NCBI GenBank assembly: GCA_028821575.1
Contig: JAPPFW010000038.1
Location: 1 to 49,598, forward strand
Length of the DNA stretch: 49,598 bases
From: a bacterium
GTDB lineage: Bacteria; Actinomycetota; Acidimicrobiia; Spongiisociales; Spongiisociaceae
Direction of reading: 5' to 3'
Positions 1-8,822 of this stretch are shown here, piece after piece. Under the pieces are notes generated by a model that was given only the letters and a program-made list of their open reading frames with translations, did not search any database and was not told the DNA's origin. The position numbers and the translations under genes are program-made. Within the stretch, counting starts at the first letter, position 1; each line of letters opens with the position of its first letter.

Positions 1-570
1 CTCACCCCCATTCCAAGGATTTCACCCCCCCAACCCACGTTTTCGCGCAGGGCCAGTAGGCGCCGCACTGCGCCATGAGTTCGGCAGTCTCCGTGGTCAG
101 GAGATTGCCTCCCCTCCATGGTGTCCGAGGACCTCGATCGCCAAGTGGCCCGGACGGGGATCGGCGTGACCGCCCGTCCGGGTGAGTCCGGGTCCGGTGT
201 AGAGGTCGCGGGGACCGTCGATCAGTCCCTGGTCGAATGCCATCCGCAGGCCGATGTCGCCGCCTGCCACGTCCCGCACGGTGGTGAAGCCCCTGCGCAA
301 CGCGGCTTCGAGGCGGCGGGCGGCCTTGGAGGCCACATAGCTCATCGGTAACGCCTCCATCTCCGGAAGGTCGAGGCTCACCGTGTAGGCGTGGAAGTGG
401 GCGTCGATCAGGCCGGGTGTCACGAGGCGGCCCCCGGCGTCTACAACCCGCGCTCCTTCCGGTGGCCGGCCCTCCAGCGCGGCGACCCGTCCACCTTCCA
501 TGTGGACCGGGCGTTCGACCGGCTCGGATCTGACTCCGTCGAACACCAGCCCGTCGACGATCGAGAGCAT
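1..570 (-). pseudogene. amidohydrolase (imidazolonepropionase-like), disrupted and cut by the window edge
   Basis: Reading leftwards from an ATG at 570 (GAAAGGGAAG-type ribosome site just upstream), the protein opens like a metal-dependent amidohydrolase: a short beta-rich start, then the metal motif GLIDAHFHAY, then TTVRDVAGG and the GGHAD stretch. It stops after about 157 residues at a TGA at 97-99, while the family normally runs near 400. Just past the stop, a different frame reads NLLTTETAELMAQCGAYW, which resembles the family segment IEHG-(N)-LL-x-x-ETAELM-x-x-x-G-A-Y that normally lies far downstream of GGHAD. This implies an internal deletion plus a frame change. The downstream end lies outside the window. 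The family call is firm; calling it a pseudogene is inference. Confidence 0.6.
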
Positions 571-721
571 CTGCGCGGTCAGGTTCCTTCCCTTTCTATC
601 GATGACCTCCCTTCGGGCGGTACTGGTATGCGGAGTCCATCGGAGGCCACCGGAGATAGGACCATGCCAAGCTAGGTGGGTGCTGACGGTTCGGAACCAG
701 GGAGAAGAGGGCAGTGGGAGC

Positions 722-1204
722 GTGAAGGTTCTGGCGAGGACCGCACTGTTCACGATGATCGCGCCCGGGACGTTATCGGTGCTCCTCCCTCTCCTGATCG
801 AATCGGATCGAAGGGAGACCGGGAGGGTGGGACTCGGGCTGGCCCTCTGCCTGTTCGCGCTGGGGGCCGGCGTCTACCTTCGCTCAGCGTGGGATTTCGC
901 CAGATTGGGGAAGGGGACGCCTGCCCCGATCGACGCGCCGACCCTCCTCGTTACCCAGGGGTTCTACCGGTACACGCGCAATCCCATGTACGTGGCGGTA
1001 CTGACCGTGGTATCAGGGTGGGCTGTCCTGTTCGGGTCGGTCGTCCTTGCGGTGTATGCGGTGGCGCTGCTCGCCATGTTCTCGCTGTTCATCCGCCGGT
1101 ACGAGGAGCCACGCTTGGTCCGGGAGTTCGGGGACGAGTACGCGGAGTACATGGAGCGGGTCGGCCGCTGGCTCCCCCGACGCCGGGGCCGGAAACGGAT
1201 CTGA
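722..1204 (+). CDS. isoprenylcysteine carboxyl methyltransferase (ICMT)/PEMT-like membrane methyltransferase
   Basis: A protein of about 160 residues. I chose the GTG at 722 because an AGTGGGAG ribosome site precedes it and the longer frame upstream is not hydrophobic. Several hydrophobic segments (about 5-30, 35-55, 95-125) surround the family hallmark TRNPMYVA, followed by the conserved RRYEEPRLVREFGDEYAEYMERVGRW tail (given here as a region, residues about 125-153), with its E-E-P and Y-x-x-Y-x-x-x-V features. Members of this superfamily transfer a methyl group from S-adenosylmethionine to lipid or prenyl-cysteine substrates at the membrane. The substrate cannot be read from the sequence. 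It stands alone, 133 bases upstream of gcvT and on the same strand. Confidence 0.8.
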   Translation: MKVLARTALFTMIAPGTLSVLLPLLIESDRRETGRVGLGLALCLFALGAGVYLRSAWDFARLGKGTPAPIDAPTLLVTQGFYRYTRNPMYVAVLTVVSGWAVLFGSVVLAVYAVALLAMFSLFIRRYEEPRLVREFGDEYAEYMERVGRWLPRRRGRKRI

Positions 1205-1321
1205 CCCTGGTCGGCGCCCCAATCCGAACCGGGCCGGCCGGGGCTCCGCTGCTTGGCGCCGGTTGCTGCGAGCCTCCGGCCAGGCACCAACATCGGGCTA
1301 CCAACCCCTAACGAGCTTGGT

Positions 1322-1337
1322 GTGATACAGTCGTGGC
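1322..1337 (+). promoter_or_regulatory. possible -10 region of a leaderless gcvT transcript
   Basis: TGTGATACAGT ends seven bases before the GTG start of gcvT. It contains TACAGT (1326-1331), which fits the actinobacterial TAnnnT -10 pattern and would place the transcript start at the start codon itself. No clear -35 and no Shine-Dalgarno sequence are visible, which suits a leaderless message. Confidence 0.3.
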
Positions 1338-2456
1338 GTGGCTGGACATGGCGGCTCCGGCGGCGGAGCCAGCCTCAGGCAACTCTCCCTGCGTGAGCGT
1401 CACGAGACGCTCGGTGCACGCTTTTCACCTTTCGCCGGTTGGGAGATGCCGCTCCAGTATCAGGGAACTGTCGGGGAGCACCGCGCCGTGCGCGAGAGGG
1501 TCGGTGTCTTCGACGTGTCACACCTGGGTCGTGTCTGGGTGCAAGGGCCGCAAGCGGCGCCGATGCTGCGCTCGGTGACGACCTTCGACGTGACGACGGT
1601 GCCGGTCGGCAAGGCCCACTACTCGCTCTACTGCAACGAGAGCGGGGGTATCGAGGACGACGTGTTCATCTACCACCTGGCAGATGATCGCTGGCTGGTG
1701 GTCCACAACGCATCCAACGCGGAGCCGGACTTCGAGCGCGTGCGCGCCGTCGCCGGTGACAGGGCCACGGAGGTGACCGCAGACACGGTGATGCTCGCGG
1801 TGCAGGGTCCGGAGGCGATGGCTCTGCTGGCCGGTCTCCTCGGCGAGGGTATCGGGGACCTCGGGCCGCGGGCCTGTGCAGAGCTGGACTGGCGCGGTGC
1901 CCAGGTGCTCTTCGCCCGAACCGGTTACACCGGTGAGGACGGAGGCGAGTGCATCGTCGGGACCGAGCACGCCGGAGCACTGTGGGACGCCCTCGTCGCA
2001 GGCGGGGCGACGCCCTGCGGTCTCGGAGCTCGAGACACGTTGCGCCTCGAGGCGGCCCTACCCCTGTACGGCAACGACATCGACCGTACGACCCACCCCT
2101 ACGAGGCCGGTCTCGGCTTCGCGGTGAGCCTCGACGACGGAGTGCCCTTCACGGGCCGTGCGGCTCTGGCCGACGCGAGGTCGAGCTCGCGCACCCGTCG
2201 CCTGGCCCATCTGGCGGCTAGAGCCCGCGGGGTATTGAGGCCGGGCTATGCAGTGCACGCGGAAGACGGAGCGGACCCCGTGGCGCGGCTCACCAGCGGC
2301 ACTTTCAGCCCCAGCCTGCGCCTCGGGATCGGCATGGCGTACCTCCCCCCGCAGTTCGCCGACCCCGGTGTCATGCTCGAGGTCGATGTGCGCGGCCGCG
2401 CTCTTCCGGTCGAGGTCGTACGGCGTCCGTTCTACCGAAAGTCGAGACATTCATGA
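1338..2456 (+). CDS. gcvT: glycine cleavage system T protein (aminomethyltransferase)
   Basis: 372 residues, the usual GcvT length. The T protein takes the aminomethyl group from lipoyl-GcvH, releases ammonia and passes the one-carbon unit to tetrahydrofolate. Family landmarks are the N-terminal FAGWEMPLQY, the GVFDVSHLGRV segment near residue 58, the YSLYCNESGGIEDDVF stretch around 96-111, RTGYTGEDGGE near 195, and the folate-domain GLGARDTLRLEAALPLYGND near 227-246. The start is GTG at 1338 with no clear ribosome site, so translation may be leaderless. The stop overlaps the gcvH start in an ATGA, so the two are translationally coupled. First gene of a four-gene gcv operon. Confidence 0.95.
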   Translation: MAGHGGSGGGASLRQLSLRERHETLGARFSPFAGWEMPLQYQGTVGEHRAVRERVGVFDVSHLGRVWVQGPQAAPMLRSVTTFDVTTVPVGKAHYSLYCNESGGIEDDVFIYHLADDRWLVVHNASNAEPDFERVRAVAGDRATEVTADTVMLAVQGPEAMALLAGLLGEGIGDLGPRACAELDWRGAQVLFARTGYTGEDGGECIVGTEHAGALWDALVAGGATPCGLGARDTLRLEAALPLYGNDIDRTTHPYEAGLGFAVSLDDGVPFTGRAALADARSSSRTRRLAHLAARARGVLRPGYAVHAEDGADPVARLTSGTFSPSLRLGIGMAYLPPQFADPGVMLEVDVRGRALPVEVVRRPFYRKSRHS

Positions 2457-2857
2457 AGTTGGACCACGAGATCCCCGACAACCTCCTCTACACGGAATCC
2501 CATGAGTGGTTACGCCGTGACGAGGGGAGCCCGGACATCGCCACGATCGGCATCACGGACTTCGCCCAGGACGAAGTGGGCGACGTCGTCTACCTCGATC
2601 TCCCTCCCGACGGGGTTGCGGTGACAGCAGGTGAGCCCTGCGCCGAGATCGAGTCGACCAAGACCGTCGCCGAACTCTACGCACCGGTCAGCGGTGAAGT
2701 GGTGGCAGCCAACCGGGATCTCGAGGAGCAGCCGGAGTTGGTCAATGCTTCACCATACGGCGAGGGCTGGATGATCCGCGTGCGGATCGCCGATGGCGCG
2801 GACCTCGACGGCCTGCTCGATGCAGCTGGGTACCGGTCGCTGCTGCAGGCGGGCTGA
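2453..2857 (+). CDS. gcvH: glycine cleavage system H protein (lipoyl carrier)
   Basis: 134 residues, normal for GcvH. It carries the lipoyl arm that shuttles the aminomethyl intermediate between the P, T and L proteins. Visible features are the N-terminal YTESHEWLRRD, the ITDFAQDEVGDVVYLDLP segment (35-52) and the lipoylation site IESTKTVAELYAPVSGEV with Lys70 as the attachment residue. NASPYGEGWMIRVR matches the conserved C-terminal part. It overlaps gcvT by 4 bp and is followed after 3 bp by gcvPA. Confidence 0.95.
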   Translation: MKLDHEIPDNLLYTESHEWLRRDEGSPDIATIGITDFAQDEVGDVVYLDLPPDGVAVTAGEPCAEIESTKTVAELYAPVSGEVVAANRDLEEQPELVNASPYGEGWMIRVRIADGADLDGLLDAAGYRSLLQAG

Positions 2858-2860
2858 CCT

Positions 2861-4231
2861 TTGGTATCCACGAAACGCGTCACATCGCCCCATCCATACA
2901 TTCCCGCTACCGGCGCGGACCGGGAGCGGATGCTGGAACGTGTCGGTGTCGCCGATGTCGAAGCCCTCTTCGCAGACCTACCGGCGGACATGCGAAACCC
3001 GGCCATCGACATCCCGCCTGCTCTCACCGAGCCGGACCTCGTCGCGCTGCTCGAAGAACGTGCCGCCTCGAACGTTGCCCCCACCCGGCCGAACTTCCTC
3101 GGGGCCGGGGCATACCGCCGCTTCATACCTTCCATCACTGACCGCTTGGTCGGTCGGTCCGAGTTCGTCACCTCCTACACGCCTTACCAGCCGGAGATCA
3201 GCCAGGGAACCCTGCAAACGGCCTTCGAGTTCCAGTCGGTCGTCTGCGAACTCACCGGGATGGACGTGTCGAACACGGGTCTCTATGACGTGGCCACCGC
3301 CACCGCAGAGGCGTGCCTCCTTGCCACGCGCGTCACCAGGCGAAAGGCGGTCGCGCTGCTCGAGCCGATCCACCCGGGAACAGTAGGGGTGGTGCGCACG
3401 TACGCGCACGGCGCGGCGATCCGGGTGGACATCGTGTCGTCGAGCGATGCCGTCGGCGATGAACACGCCTGCCTGGTGGCCCAGCAGCCGGACTTCCTGG
3501 GATCGATAGCCGACCTCGAACCGCTGGCCGACGCTGCGCATGGGGTGGGGGCCCTCTTGGTGGCCGTCGCCGATCCTTTCGCCCTGGGACTGCTGCGGGC
3601 TCCCGGGGACGCAGGCGCCGACATCGTCACCGGCGAGGGCCGTGATCTGGCCGGCCCGCCAGTGTTCGGGGGGCCGTCGGTCGGGCTGTTCGCGGCTCGC
3701 AAGAAGTACCTGCGCCAGATGCCCGGCCGCATTGTCGGACGCACCAAGGAACTGCACGCTCCGCCCGGCGGCGACGGGAAGAAGCGGAGCGGTTACGTCC
3801 TCACCCTCCAGGCGCGCGAGCAGTTCATCAGGCGGGAGAAGGCAACCTCCAACGTGTCGACGGCGCAGTCCCTGATCGCCCTTGCCTTCGCAGTCACGAT
3901 GCAGGCGCTCGGACCGCACGGACTGCGCGAGGCCGCCGAGTTGTGCTACCACCGGGCCCACGATGCTGCGAGGCGCATCGCCGCGCTCCCAGGCTACGAG
4001 ACACCGGAGCGCGGGCCCTGGTTCCAGGAGTTCCTGGTCCGCGGCCCGGTTCCCGCCGCTGATCTCGCCGCTCGGCTGGCAGAGCGGGGCATCCGCGCCG
4101 GCCTCGACGTCTCGGCGCGGGTGGAGCCCGAGGCACGCGACGCGCTGCTCTTCGCGGTTACGGAGGCAACGCCCGATACGCATGTGGACGATTTGATCGC
4201 GGCGCTCGAGCAGATCGGGGGAGAGGTATGA
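2861..4231 (+). CDS. gcvPA: glycine dehydrogenase (decarboxylating) subunit 1
   Basis: 456 residues, matching the N-terminal half of P protein in organisms with a split GcvP. With GcvPB it forms the PLP enzyme that decarboxylates glycine and loads aminomethyl onto lipoyl-GcvH. Typical signatures are FLGAGAYRRFIPSITDRL near residue 84, SYTPYQPEISQGTLQ near 106, the QSVVCELTGMDVSNTGLYD block around 125-143, and the late TSNVSTAQSLIAL. The start is TTG at 2861, three bases after the gcvH stop. The 3' end overlaps gcvPB in an ATGA. The PLP lysine is expected in the partner subunit, not here. Confidence 0.95.
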   Translation: MVSTKRVTSPHPYIPATGADRERMLERVGVADVEALFADLPADMRNPAIDIPPALTEPDLVALLEERAASNVAPTRPNFLGAGAYRRFIPSITDRLVGRSEFVTSYTPYQPEISQGTLQTAFEFQSVVCELTGMDVSNTGLYDVATATAEACLLATRVTRRKAVALLEPIHPGTVGVVRTYAHGAAIRVDIVSSSDAVGDEHACLVAQQPDFLGSIADLEPLADAAHGVGALLVAVADPFALGLLRAPGDAGADIVTGEGRDLAGPPVFGGPSVGLFAARKKYLRQMPGRIVGRTKELHAPPGGDGKKRSGYVLTLQAREQFIRREKATSNVSTAQSLIALAFAVTMQALGPHGLREAAELCYHRAHDAARRIAALPGYETPERGPWFQEFLVRGPVPAADLAARLAERGIRAGLDVSARVEPEARDALLFAVTEATPDTHVDDLIAALEQIGGEV

Positions 4232-5706
4232 GTGCGCCACGACCGGGTGTCGACGACTTCGGGGCGAGGCTCAGCTTCGACCGCGGCGCACCCGGCCGCA
4301 GAGCGGTCGACGTGCCCTCGTGGAACGGGGACGAGACGCCGCTTCCGGACTCCCACCTGCTGAGGGACTCGGTTCGACTCCCGGAGCTGAGCCAGAGCGA
4401 GTTGGTGCGCTATTACACCGAGCTCTCGGCCCGCAACTACGGCATCGACTCCGGCACCTACCCGCTCGGATCCTGCACCATGAAGTACAACCCGAAGGTG
4501 AACGACCTCGTCGCCTTGATGCCGGGGTTCTCGAGAGCGCATCCCCAAGCGCCACCGGAGGAGGTGCAGGGCACGCTCCGCACCATGCTCGAGTTACGCC
4601 GCGGCCTCGGCGAGTTGACCGGCCTTCCGCACGTCAGCCTCGCGCCGGCCGCGGGCGCGCATGGAGAGCTGGCCGGTGTCCTGATGGTGACGCACGCCCT
4701 CGAGGATCGGGGAGACATCGATACGCGCCGCCGGATCCTCGTGCCGGACTCGGCGCACGGCACGAACCCGGCCACTGCCGCTATGGCCGGCTACAAGGTC
4801 ACCCAGATTCCCACCGCAGCCAACGGTTCCATGGATCGCGCCACCATCGAGCGGGAACTCGACGAGACGGTCGCAGCTGTCATGGTCACCGCACCGAACA
4901 CCCTCGGGCTATGGGAACAGGGCATCGAGGAGGTGGCGGAGCTGATCCACGATGCCGGTGCCTACCTGTACGGCGACGGCGCCAACTTCAATGCGATCAT
5001 GGGCCGGGTGCGCTACGGCGACCTCGGTTTCGACGTCGTACACCTCAACCTGCACAAGAGCTTCAGTACGCCGCACGGCGGTGGCGGGCCGGGCGCCGGT
5101 CCTGTTTGCTGCAGCGAGGAACTGGCTCGATACCTGCCCACGCCGGTGGTGGAGGAGGACGACGACGGCCTCGTGCGCCTGGCCGCGCCCGAGCGCTCGA
5201 TCGGTCTGATGCAGCAGTTCCACGGCAACGCCGGTGTCCTGATCCGCGCCTACGCCTACATGCGAGCGCTCGGACTCGGCGGCCTGCGGGCGGTCTCCGG
5301 CCAGGCGGTGCTCAACGCCAACTACATGCGAGCGTTGCTGCATGGACACTTCGATCTGCCATACGACCGCCCCGTGCTTCACGAGGTGGTCTTCTCAGGA
5401 TCCCGCCAGCGCCGCGAGCACGGAGTGCCCACCTACGACATAGCCAAGCGGCTGATCGATCACGGCTTCCACCCCCCGACGGTGTACTTCCCGCTCATCG
5501 TCGAGGAGGCGCTGATGATCGAACCCACCGAGTCGGAGCCTCCCGAGGCGATCGAGGCCCTCGCCGAAGCGATGATCGCAGTTGCAGAGGAAGCCGAGCG
5601 CGATCCGGACACCCTCCACCATGCACCCTGGACGGCCCCCATCGGGCGTCTCGACGAGGCGACCGCCGCCCGCCGTCCGGTGCTCCGTTGGCAGGACGGT
5701 TCGTAG
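4228..5706 (+). CDS. gcvPB: glycine dehydrogenase (decarboxylating) subunit 2
   Basis: 492 residues, the C-terminal PLP-binding half of split P protein. The PLP lysine is Lys277 in LNLHKSFSTPHGGGGPGAGP. Further family landmarks are YPLGSCTMKYNP near residue 76, the PAAGAHGELAG segment, DSAHGTNPATAAMAGY, and PNTLGLWE. It ends the gcvT-H-PA-PB operon, whose genes overlap or nearly touch, so equimolar expression is likely. No dihydrolipoamide dehydrogenase (L protein) gene lies nearby; the cell presumably uses a shared one encoded elsewhere. Confidence 0.95.
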   Translation: MSAPRPGVDDFGARLSFDRGAPGRRAVDVPSWNGDETPLPDSHLLRDSVRLPELSQSELVRYYTELSARNYGIDSGTYPLGSCTMKYNPKVNDLVALMPGFSRAHPQAPPEEVQGTLRTMLELRRGLGELTGLPHVSLAPAAGAHGELAGVLMVTHALEDRGDIDTRRRILVPDSAHGTNPATAAMAGYKVTQIPTAANGSMDRATIERELDETVAAVMVTAPNTLGLWEQGIEEVAELIHDAGAYLYGDGANFNAIMGRVRYGDLGFDVVHLNLHKSFSTPHGGGGPGAGPVCCSEELARYLPTPVVEEDDDGLVRLAAPERSIGLMQQFHGNAGVLIRAYAYMRALGLGGLRAVSGQAVLNANYMRALLHGHFDLPYDRPVLHEVVFSGSRQRREHGVPTYDIAKRLIDHGFHPPTVYFPLIVEEALMIEPTESEPPEAIEALAEAMIAVAEEAERDPDTLHHAPWTAPIGRLDEATAARRPVLRWQDGS

Positions 5707-6021
5707 CGTCGGCTGGTACCTGCAAGCGGTGACTTCAGGCTAAACGAAAGAGACACTTTGAATCAGCCTGGATTTCAAGTCCCGTAGCAACCGAAGCTGC
5801 CATCTGGGCCGCTCTCGCTGGTCAGCAAGGCTTGAGCCTGGGAGTGGTCCTATCCGGGGGTCGTGGGAACGCCTGCGGTGAGCCGGAGGCCGGAAATTGG
5901 GTGGACGAGCAGCGAGAGGTCCAAGGCGGTACTCGCCAGATGATGCTTGGCGCCTGGGTGGGGGTTTCGAGAACATGCCGGCACCCCGAATACGCTCCAC
6001 GGGACTGTGTAGCCTGGGAGC
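5707..6021. other. intergenic spacer between gcvPB and the gamma-glutamyltransferase gene
   Basis: About 315 bases with no open frame that looks coding on either strand, no T-run hairpin terminator and no recognisable riboswitch. A GGGAG ribosome site lies at its right end, just before the GTG at 6022. Confidence 0.5.
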
Positions 6022-7644
6022 GTGTACGAGCACCCGATCCGATGGGAGTCACGACGCTCGCCGATCCTGTCGACGAGGGGTGTGGTTGCCTCGAGCCAAC
6101 CGTTGGCCACCCTGGCCGGAATATCGGTGTTGCAATCGGGCGGCAACGCGGCCGACGCCGCCGTTGCGGCTGCCGCGGCGCTGGCGGTGGTCGAACCGGG
6201 TTCCACGGGCATCGGCGGTGACTGCTTTGCCCTCTTCTATGACTCCGGCCGAGGTGTGGTCGACGCCGTCAACGGCAGCGGACGGAGTCCCAAGGCTCTG
6301 ACACCGGAAATGGCCGGGGGACCGGCTGGCTTCGATCCACAGGGACCCCACGCGGTGACGGTGCCCGGCGCGGTCGCAGGCTGGGTGGACACCGTGGAGC
6401 GCTTCGGGCGGATGTCGATGGCTGAGGTGCTGGCACCGGCCATCGCGCTGGCCGAGGACGGGTTTCCGGTGACGCCCATCATCAGCGGCGGCTGGAAGGG
6501 GCAAGAAGACCTCTTGAGGGCTAGGGGACCTGCCGGCCACGATCTGCTGGTCGACGGCCGTGCTCCAGGGCCAGGCGAGGTGTGGAGAAACGCGTCCATC
6601 GCCCGGGTGATGCGCGCCGTGGCGGAGGGCGGCGCCGACGCGTTCTATAGCGGGTGGCCGGCGCGGGCCATCGTCGAGGCTGTGCAGATGAACGGTGGCT
6701 GCATGACGGCCGACGACATGCGAGATCACCGTTCATCCTTCGACAGCCCGATCTCAACCACCTACCGTGGCTACACCGTCTACGAGTGTCCTCCCAACGG
6801 CCAGGGCATCACCGCGCTGATGGCTCTGAACATCCTGGAGGGATTCGACATCCCCTCGACCCGACCGAGGTCGCCGGAAGCGTTGCACACGACCATCGAG
6901 GCGGTCCGCCTGGCCTTCGCCGACGCCCGGGCCTACATCGCGGATCCCACCCGCGCCCGCGTCCCCGTCGCCGCCATGCTCAGCAAAGGGTACGCGGCGG
7001 AGCGTCGCCGGCTCATCTCCTCCGAGGCCGCCATCGAGTTCGCAACCGCCGGCCACCTGCCGGGCGGATCCGACACCGTCTACCTGTGCACGGTCGACGG
7101 AGAGGGGAACGCCTGCTCCTTCATCAACAGCAACTACCACGGCTTCGGCAGCGGCATCGTTCCCCGCAACTGCGGATTCAGCCTGCAGAACCGCGGTGCC
7201 GGGTTCGTCCTCGAACCGGACCACCCCAATGCCCTCCACGGCGGGAAGCGGCCCTACCACACGATCATCCCGGCCATGCTCACCGGCCCCGACGGATCGC
7301 TCATGGGGCCCTTCGGGGTGATGGGCGCGTGGAACCAACCCCAGGGACATGCCCAAGTCGTAGTCAATCTGGTGGACCGCGGAATGGATCCCCAGAGCGC
7401 CATAGAAGAGCCTCGCTTCTCGATCTACGACGACCCGCCCAATGGCGACATCTGGGTCGAGGACTCCATTCCCGTGAGCACGATCAGCGCCCTGGCCCAA
7501 CTGGGGCACCCCGTGCGTCCAGCCTCGGGCGCCCTGCGGACAAGCGTGGTGGGCCAGGGGCAGATCATCGTGCGCGACCCGGAGACCGGTGTCCTCTGGG
7601 GCGGTTCCGATCCCAGGGGCGACGGCTGCGCCATCGGTCTCTGA
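6022..7644 (+). CDS. gamma-glutamyltransferase-like Ntn hydrolase
   Basis: 540 residues, typical of the gamma-glutamyltransferase family. The proenzyme cleaves itself into large and small subunits, and the new N-terminal Thr is the nucleophile for breaking gamma-glutamyl or related amide bonds. The family opening is present: VVASSQPLATLAGISVL, then GGNAADAAVAAAAALAVVEP, then STGIGGDCFALF. The predicted nucleophile is Thr352 in GGSDTVYLCTVDGEGNACS, followed by the family motif GFGSGIVP. No clear signal peptide is seen at the GTG start (6022, with GGGAG upstream), so it may be cytoplasmic. That fits acylase-like relatives better than periplasmic glutathione-degrading Ggt; the exact substrate is open. 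Confidence 0.85.
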   Translation: MYEHPIRWESRRSPILSTRGVVASSQPLATLAGISVLQSGGNAADAAVAAAAALAVVEPGSTGIGGDCFALFYDSGRGVVDAVNGSGRSPKALTPEMAGGPAGFDPQGPHAVTVPGAVAGWVDTVERFGRMSMAEVLAPAIALAEDGFPVTPIISGGWKGQEDLLRARGPAGHDLLVDGRAPGPGEVWRNASIARVMRAVAEGGADAFYSGWPARAIVEAVQMNGGCMTADDMRDHRSSFDSPISTTYRGYTVYECPPNGQGITALMALNILEGFDIPSTRPRSPEALHTTIEAVRLAFADARAYIADPTRARVPVAAMLSKGYAAERRRLISSEAAIEFATAGHLPGGSDTVYLCTVDGEGNACSFINSNYHGFGSGIVPRNCGFSLQNRGAGFVLEPDHPNALHGGKRPYHTIIPAMLTGPDGSLMGPFGVMGAWNQPQGHAQVVVNLVDRGMDPQSAIEEPRFSIYDDPPNGDIWVEDSIPVSTISALAQLGHPVRPASGALRTSVVGQGQIIVRDPETGVLWGGSDPRGDGCAIGL

Positions 7645-7659
7645 CCCCCCTGTACTTGA

Positions 7660-8361
7660 TCACTTGCGATGAGGCTGCGGGCGTTCGTCCAGCGTCAGAT
7701 CGGTCAGGGCAGCCACCGGCGCCGGGACGCCCGAACCGGACTCCAGGTCTGTCGACGGGGTCGGCCGGCCGAAGCGGGTCGTGATCGGTACCGTCCCCGC
7801 CCACCAGGGACCGAGGATGTCTTCGGGATCGTCCACCGGATCTCCCGTTCGCACCTTGGCCGACGCCTCCGCCAGAGGGAGCTCGAGCACCAGGGTCTTG
7901 CGCAGTTCCGAACGAGACGGCGGGCGGACGATGTCCCAGTGCGGTACCACATGGTCGGTGATAAGCCTGAGTGCTTCGAGCTTGCGCCGGTCGTTGCGGA
8001 TGCGCCGACCGCGACCCCGCAGCACCACCGAGCGGTAGTTCATCGAATTGTGGAAGGGGGAGCGCGCCATCACCAGCCCGTCAAGATGCGTAACGGTGGC
8101 GCAGATCTCCTGGTCGTCACCCGAGTTGAGGATGTGGTTGGCGATTGCCCCGTGAAGGTAGAGGATGTCGTCATCACGCCCGTAAGCCATCGGAAGAACG
8201 AGGGGTCCCTCCGGAGTGGATACTCCGACATGGGCGATGACGCCGGCGTCCAGGATCTCCAGCACCTCGGCCCGGTCGTAGCGGGCCCGGTCGCGACCGC
8301 GGCGCACCCTCGTGCGGGCCGACGGCGGCGTCGGGCCGGTCTGTGGTGGAAGGCTGTCCAT
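7660..8361 (-). CDS. pyridoxamine 5'-phosphate oxidase-fold flavin-binding protein
   Basis: 233 residues of the PNPOx-like/FMN-binding split-barrel superfamily (NimA/Pfam PF12900-type). Signatures are VLEILDAGVIAHVGVSTPEGPLVLPM near residue 33, the LYLHGAIANH segment (about 68-77) that contacts flavin, ICATVTHLDGLVMARSPFHNSMNYRSV (region about 86-112) and LVLELPLAEASAKVRTGDPVDD near 168. Members bind FMN or heme-like cofactors and act as reductases or oxygen-sensitive nitroreductase-like proteins. The specific reaction cannot be told. It converges on the gamma-glutamyltransferase gene with only 15 bases between the stops, and is divergent from the toxin-antitoxin operon. Confidence 0.85.
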   Translation of the reverse strand: MDSLPPQTGPTPPSARTRVRRGRDRARYDRAEVLEILDAGVIAHVGVSTPEGPLVLPMAYGRDDDILYLHGAIANHILNSGDDQEICATVTHLDGLVMARSPFHNSMNYRSVVLRGRGRRIRNDRRKLEALRLITDHVVPHWDIVRPPSRSELRKTLVLELPLAEASAKVRTGDPVDDPEDILGPWWAGTVPITTRFGRPTPSTDLESGSGVPAPVAALTDLTLDERPQPHRK

Positions 8362-8480
8362 GGGCAGGCGAGGGTAGTGGGCCGTGGTCGATAGGCCCTA
8401 GTCCGACGGTGTGGCAGTCCCGGCCATCTATCTCGATGGGAGTGGGAGGCTGTCGCCGCCACCGGCGGAGCGTGTAGCCT

Positions 8481-8494
8481 ATAGTCATGACTAT
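8481..8494. promoter_or_regulatory. palindromic operator candidate of the toxin-antitoxin operon
   Basis: A perfect 14-bp palindrome ATAGTCATGACTAT lies 46 bases before the antitoxin start, with a related half-site (ATGGTCAT) just after it. Antitoxins of the Phd/YefM family normally bind such dyads to repress their own operon, so this is a likely autoregulatory site. Confidence 0.5.
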
Positions 8495-8540
8495 GGTCAT
8501 ATTGGGGACGTTGTCACGCTACATCGAAGGAGTGTCGGGA

Positions 8541-8822
8541 ATGGGGAGATTCGCCAACGCTGAGCCCGCAGGCGTCCGGACCGTCAAGGCGTCTGAGTTC
8601 AAGGCCAAGTGCCTCATGCTTATGGACGAGGTCGCAGCCAGCGGCGAGGAGATCGTCATCACCAAGCACGGCCGACCGGTATCGCGGCTCGTGCCGTACA
8701 GGACGAAGCCAGAGACACTGTTCGGGATAGATCGCGGACGGTTCGCAATCGTAGGCGAGATAGGCGATCCCATCGAAGTTGAGTGGGAAGCCGAAACACG
8801 GGGTAGCTGGGAGCCGCTTTGA
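8541..8822 (+). CDS. Phd/YefM-family antitoxin
   Basis: 93 residues. The ATG at 8541 is preceded by AAGGAG, which makes it a better start than the in-frame ATG at 8487 that falls inside the palindrome. The N-terminal half reads VKASEFKAKCLMLMDEVAASGEEIVITKHGRPVSRLVP (residues about 13-50), the Phd/YefM DNA-binding fold with its TKHGRPVSRL hallmark. The C-terminal tail should wrap the toxin. It overlaps the toxin gene by 4 bp. This partner neutralises the PIN ribonuclease and represses the operon. Confidence 0.85.
   Translation: MGRFANAEPAGVRTVKASEFKAKCLMLMDEVAASGEEIVITKHGRPVSRLVPYRTKPETLFGIDRGRFAIVGEIGDPIEVEWEAETRGSWEPL

Noticed and set aside
1205..1420. Possible glycine riboswitch before gcvT (a CTCAGGC string occurs near 1374)
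   Set aside because: The string lies inside gcvT coding sequence, and the 133-base spacer lacks the tandem aptamer consensus.
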